Source: Candidatus Nitrosopumilus sp. (GTDB lineage Archaea > Thermoproteota > Nitrososphaeria > Nitrososphaerales > Nitrosopumilaceae). Taken from it: a DNA stretch of 64,000 nt. This document shows, piece after piece, positions 60,157-64,000 of the stretch. Where the stretch lies: NCBI GenBank assembly GCA_029864335.1, contig JAOTTS010000008.1:1-64000 (forward strand), written 5' to 3'. Each line of letters starts with the position of its first letter. Position 1 is the first letter of the stretch. The position numbers and the translations under genes were made by a program. The notes under the pieces are model-generated. The model had not been told where the DNA came from. It was given only the letters and a program-made list of their open reading frames with translations, and made no database searches.

Positions 60157-63100
60157 TTGGATAGAAAATATGTCTATTTACTAGTAGTTTTCTCAATAAT
60201 ATCTCTAATTCCTATAACAAATGTTGATGCATCAAGCAATCCAAACTTGTTTGTATCTGCTGAAAATTCACAATTTGCTAATCATTTTTCAGGTTCTATG
60301 GTAATTGAAGTAATAATTCGTGATAACAATATCCGAGATACAGGTGAAGGTAAGGGTGAACCTGATGTTACAATAAATGGCAAAATACTCCGAATGGTTC
60401 AAGCAACTGATGGTAATTGGTATGCATATTTTGCAAATATAGATAAAGCAAAGATTGCAGATTCTACAGTCGGTTTAGTTGGGAAAGGATTGGACTTTGG
60501 CTCTATCTGTACTACAACAGAAGGTACTACTACAATAGGTGTTGATCTTAATGACGCTGATGGTATAGCATATCCCTATGATAGTTGTAGTGGTGTGTTT
60601 AATGATAGCAATAATGTTGTTAGAAAAGCAAAATCTCCAAACCCTACAATACCTAATACTGTAGGATTAGGTGGTCAGATAGGTATTGTTGAAGATACAT
60701 GGCCATTCATTCAATTATTTTCATTTGATGATGTAACTATTCAATACAATCCAGCTGGTACACCACAACGAGTTGATTTAGAATATGATGAAATTCCAAA
60801 TATCTCTTTTAGCATTGACAGGGATTTTTATCCAAACAATGCTGAAGTCTTTCTAGCTGTAAATGATTTTCAATTAAATCAGGATCCTACTGATGAAGAT
60901 TCTTGGACATTTAATATTGGTTCTAGTGCATCGACATTTTATCAAGCATTTGATAATTCTGGATCTAGTTCTGCAAATGGAGGACCGGGTTTAGTAGATT
61001 TGGTACCTCGTCTTTCTGCATTAGGATTTGAAAATAATGGAAAACTTTCTTTGGTACTTGGAAATGTTATGGAATTAAAGACAAACAATGATCAGCCTAC
61101 TTCTTCTGTAAATAATGGAGTAGGAAAAATATTTTCAGAAATTGTTACATTAGTTGAACAACAACCAAACTCTGGAATTTTTGAAAGCTTTGATTCTGAT
61201 GATCAATCTGTAATAGGCATACTTACAAATTCACCTCGTGGACAAACTGGTAAAATTAGTTACAATGATGAATCAATTTCAGTTTTGACAGGATTGTCAA
61301 CTGCCTCTATTTCTCTTGATAACAAACCTGCTCTAATTATTAGGAATGGTAATGATCTACGTCCTGGAACCGAATATCCTGTAATTTTGATAGATCCAGA
61401 TCAAAATCTGAACACTGGTGCAAATGATGATTTAGATGTGTTTAGGGAAACAGCAATAATTCCTACAATAACTATTGGAAATCCAATAACAATGGAAAAT
61501 GCTAGAGATGTCAAATTTCATTTAGCTTCTCCCACTCTAACAGGTGGTACTGACACATCCTCTTCAGTACCTGACTCTGATTCTGATAGGTTGATTATTG
61601 ATACTACTACACTGGGAATTGCTTCATATGACATGTTTTCCGTAAACTTGGGAATTTCTGCCTCCTCTTTCGCTTCTACTTTGCTTGATTCTTCTAAATC
61701 TAGTATATCTGGCACAAACTGGATTAATTATGATTTAAGATCCTTTGAAAAAGATTTGGGGGTTTCTGACTTTAGTGATACTTCGTTTTCTCTTTATTTT
61801 GGTTCATTATCTGATCCATCTCCAATAAAAATAATTGATTCAGGAGATATTTCATCATCACAGGGATTTATTCAAATTGATAATTCTGATGTGATTGATA
61901 TTTTAGATAAAAATGGGAATGTGTTTCTTGTAATTGATTTTGATTCTTCTGCAAATGATGTTGGTGTAATTGATATTCCTAGTAAAACCAATAAACAACC
62001 CATCGTTTTTGATTTATTTTCTTTTGGATTAAAAAATGATCGAAGTATTAACAATTCTATTTATCGTTTTGAATTAGAGGAAACAAATAATAACTCTTCA
62101 ACTTTTGAAGGTACTTTGGAATATGCTGTCACAAATCAATTGAATATACTAGATCCTAATTTTATTCAAACTATACAAACTATTGGTAATGATATAAAAA
62201 TTATTGTCACAGATAGATTAATTGATGAATCTGGAATTACAATATCTTATTCTGATCTTGATGTAACTGGTACTACGACCACTACTTCTACAAAATCTGA
62301 TCTTAAAACTCACTCTGGAGATATTACAACTTCTTCACAAACATTTCGATTTGGACAACCAGTGACAATTATTCTCAAAGATCCTGATCTTAACTTGAAA
62401 AAAGATCGCGTTGATATTTACTCTGTAATCAATGATCCAAATTCTGATAATGTTGATACAGTTGGTGAGAATGGAATTGCTTTATTTGAAGTTTTGATTA
62501 AAGACATTCGTTACAAGCGTTGCACGGTAGATGGTATTGAGTATGGTGGTCTTGGTGCCACTGGATTTACTCTAGTTGAAACAGGACCAAGTACTGGTAT
62601 TTTTGAGGGTGTATTCAAAATGCCCTCCAAAATTTGCAACAAGTCAGGTACTGCATTAATTTCTTCTGCAGGTGGAAGTCTTGATGTCAAATATTATGAT
62701 TCACGAGATAGTTTTGGGAATGCAAATACATTTAGTTTATCGAAAATCAAATCTTACACCTCTGTTTCTATCTCGCCACAACTCAGTTCATATGAAATAG
62801 TGAAACCACTTTCAGGAAAAATTGAAGAAATTGTTCTCTCAGGAAGTGTAAACAATCATAGACGTGGAATTCCATTGGAAGTGATTATCATTTCTCCTGA
62901 TGGAAAATCTCAAAATTTTGCCGCAACTCTTTCCAGTAGTGGAAGCTACAGATCTCTAATTTCAATTAATGAAAATTCTTTATCTGGACTTTATGAAATT
63001 CACTTATCTCACAATAATTTTGATTTGGGAACCGTCTCTTTTGAAGTTATTTCCACTAAAATTCCTGATTGGATCAAAAGTAATGCAAAATTATGGGCTT

Positions 63101-63321
63101 CCACTTCCATCTCAAATTCTGAATTTATTGATGGACTTGAATATCTAATTGAAGAAAGCATTGTTACAATTCCTTCTACTGAAAATGGTTCTACTTTCAA
63201 TCCTGCAATTCCTAATTGGTTCAAAAATAATGCTTTATGGTGGGCTGATGGGTTAATCTCTGATGAAGACTTTGTTAAATCACTTCAATTTCTTATCAAA
63301 AACGGTATCCTTAGAGTATAA
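60157..63321 (+). CDS. Large secreted surface protein with two W-x-D-G domains
   Basis: 1,054 aa starting at TTG 60157 (no ATG fits the signal peptide YVYLLVVFSIISLIPITNVD). A long series of beta domains follows with repeated phrases such as ITYTV-like strands, PVILIDPDQNLNTGANDDLD and VTIILKDPDLNLKKDRVDIY. The end has IPDWIKSNAKLWASTSISNS and IPNWFKNNALWWADGLISDE, two copies of the domain at the end of the 15355 protein. Likely cell-surface, perhaps an adhesin or S-layer partner. Repeated DPDxNxN loops could bind calcium. Confidence 0.75.
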   Translation: MDRKYVYLLVVFSIISLIPITNVDASSNPNLFVSAENSQFANHFSGSMVIEVIIRDNNIRDTGEGKGEPDVTINGKILRMVQATDGNWYAYFANIDKAKIADSTVGLVGKGLDFGSICTTTEGTTTIGVDLNDADGIAYPYDSCSGVFNDSNNVVRKAKSPNPTIPNTVGLGGQIGIVEDTWPFIQLFSFDDVTIQYNPAGTPQRVDLEYDEIPNISFSIDRDFYPNNAEVFLAVNDFQLNQDPTDEDSWTFNIGSSASTFYQAFDNSGSSSANGGPGLVDLVPRLSALGFENNGKLSLVLGNVMELKTNNDQPTSSVNNGVGKIFSEIVTLVEQQPNSGIFESFDSDDQSVIGILTNSPRGQTGKISYNDESISVLTGLSTASISLDNKPALIIRNGNDLRPGTEYPVILIDPDQNLNTGANDDLDVFRETAIIPTITIGNPITMENARDVKFHLASPTLTGGTDTSSSVPDSDSDRLIIDTTTLGIASYDMFSVNLGISASSFASTLLDSSKSSISGTNWINYDLRSFEKDLGVSDFSDTSFSLYFGSLSDPSPIKIIDSGDISSSQGFIQIDNSDVIDILDKNGNVFLVIDFDSSANDVGVIDIPSKTNKQPIVFDLFSFGLKNDRSINNSIYRFELEETNNNSSTFEGTLEYAVTNQLNILDPNFIQTIQTIGNDIKIIVTDRLIDESGITISYSDLDVTGTTTTTSTKSDLKTHSGDITTSSQTFRFGQPVTIILKDPDLNLKKDRVDIYSVINDPNSDNVDTVGENGIALFEVLIKDIRYKRCTVDGIEYGGLGATGFTLVETGPSTGIFEGVFKMPSKICNKSGTALISSAGGSLDVKYYDSRDSFGNANTFSLSKIKSYTSVSISPQLSSYEIVKPLSGKIEEIVLSGSVNNHRRGIPLEVIIISPDGKSQNFAATLSSSGSYRSLISINENSLSGLYEIHLSHNNFDLGTVSFEVISTKIPDWIKSNAKLWASTSISNSEFIDGLEYLIEESIVTIPSTENGSTFNPAIPNWFKNNALWWADGLISDEDFVKSLQFLIKNGILRV

Positions 63322-63370
63322 TCTGGTCAATTTTTGTTTCGTTGAAAATATAAATACTCTCAACTCATGA

Positions 63371-64000
<630 letters not shown>

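Overview
The window is a 64-kb, AT-rich stretch of an archaeal chromosome. Gene content points to a marine ammonia-oxidising thaumarchaeon (Nitrososphaerota, close to Nitrosopumilus). Indicators are an archaeal complex I operon without NuoE/F/G, ABCE1, archaeal ribosomal proteins and RpoN, isopentenyl phosphate kinase, several secreted cupredoxin and multicopper proteins, a stand-alone 5S rRNA, and small secreted domains I associate with this phylum (the W-x-D-G-L-I-S C-terminal domain, the CFI-box C-terminus and the C-x-x-G-[FY] mini-domain).

Layout. 1-7.1 kb: the distal end of the nuo operon (H-I-J-K-M-L-N). 7.1-8.9 kb: a divergent polyprenyl synthetase, a tRNA-Glu with a 15-nt intron in its T-loop, a CADD/TenA-like gene and a CAU tRNA. 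8.9-21.5 kb: an accessory island. It starts at the 3' end of the CAU tRNA and ends at an 18/19-bp copy of that tRNA end, which looks like an attL/attR pair. Inside are an integrase N-terminal fragment fused to a carbamate-kinase remnant, a COG2403 GTPase, secreted beta, TPR, cupredoxin and SIMPL proteins, an acidic GYDxxG repeat protein, many mini-ORFs, and broken genes (rhodanese, cupredoxin, HNH). 21.6-33.6 kb: housekeeping genes (pyrE, S2P protease, RimI, Trm5, ABCE1, 5S rRNA, leucyl aminopeptidase) and a non-oxidative pentose-phosphate operon whose first gene fuses transketolase-N to ribulose-phosphate epimerase. 33.6-38.8 kb: a decayed zone around tRNA-His, with an integrase interrupted by a stop, a decayed secreted-protein gene, CorA and frameshifted mini-genes. 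38.8-50.7 kb: a long minus-strand block with an rpoN-eno-rpsB-mvk-ipk-idi-GGPP synthase-gltX run, which supplies archaeal lipid precursors next to translation genes, then translin and a Fur regulator. 50.8-53.9 kb: four overlapping mini-genes divergent from fur behind a palindromic operator, then NAD(P)HX epimerase, an MBL hydrolase and a CobT-like gene. 54-64 kb: ribosomal S13/S4, a two-domain multicopper oxidase translationally coupled to a ZIP transporter, a CDF exporter, and two large secreted proteins, the last one cut by the window end.

The best candidates for something undescribed are the Fur-divergent mini-gene operon (50.8-51.5 kb), the tRNA-bounded island with its GYDxxG protein and dispersed structured repeat, and the transketolase/epimerase fusion.
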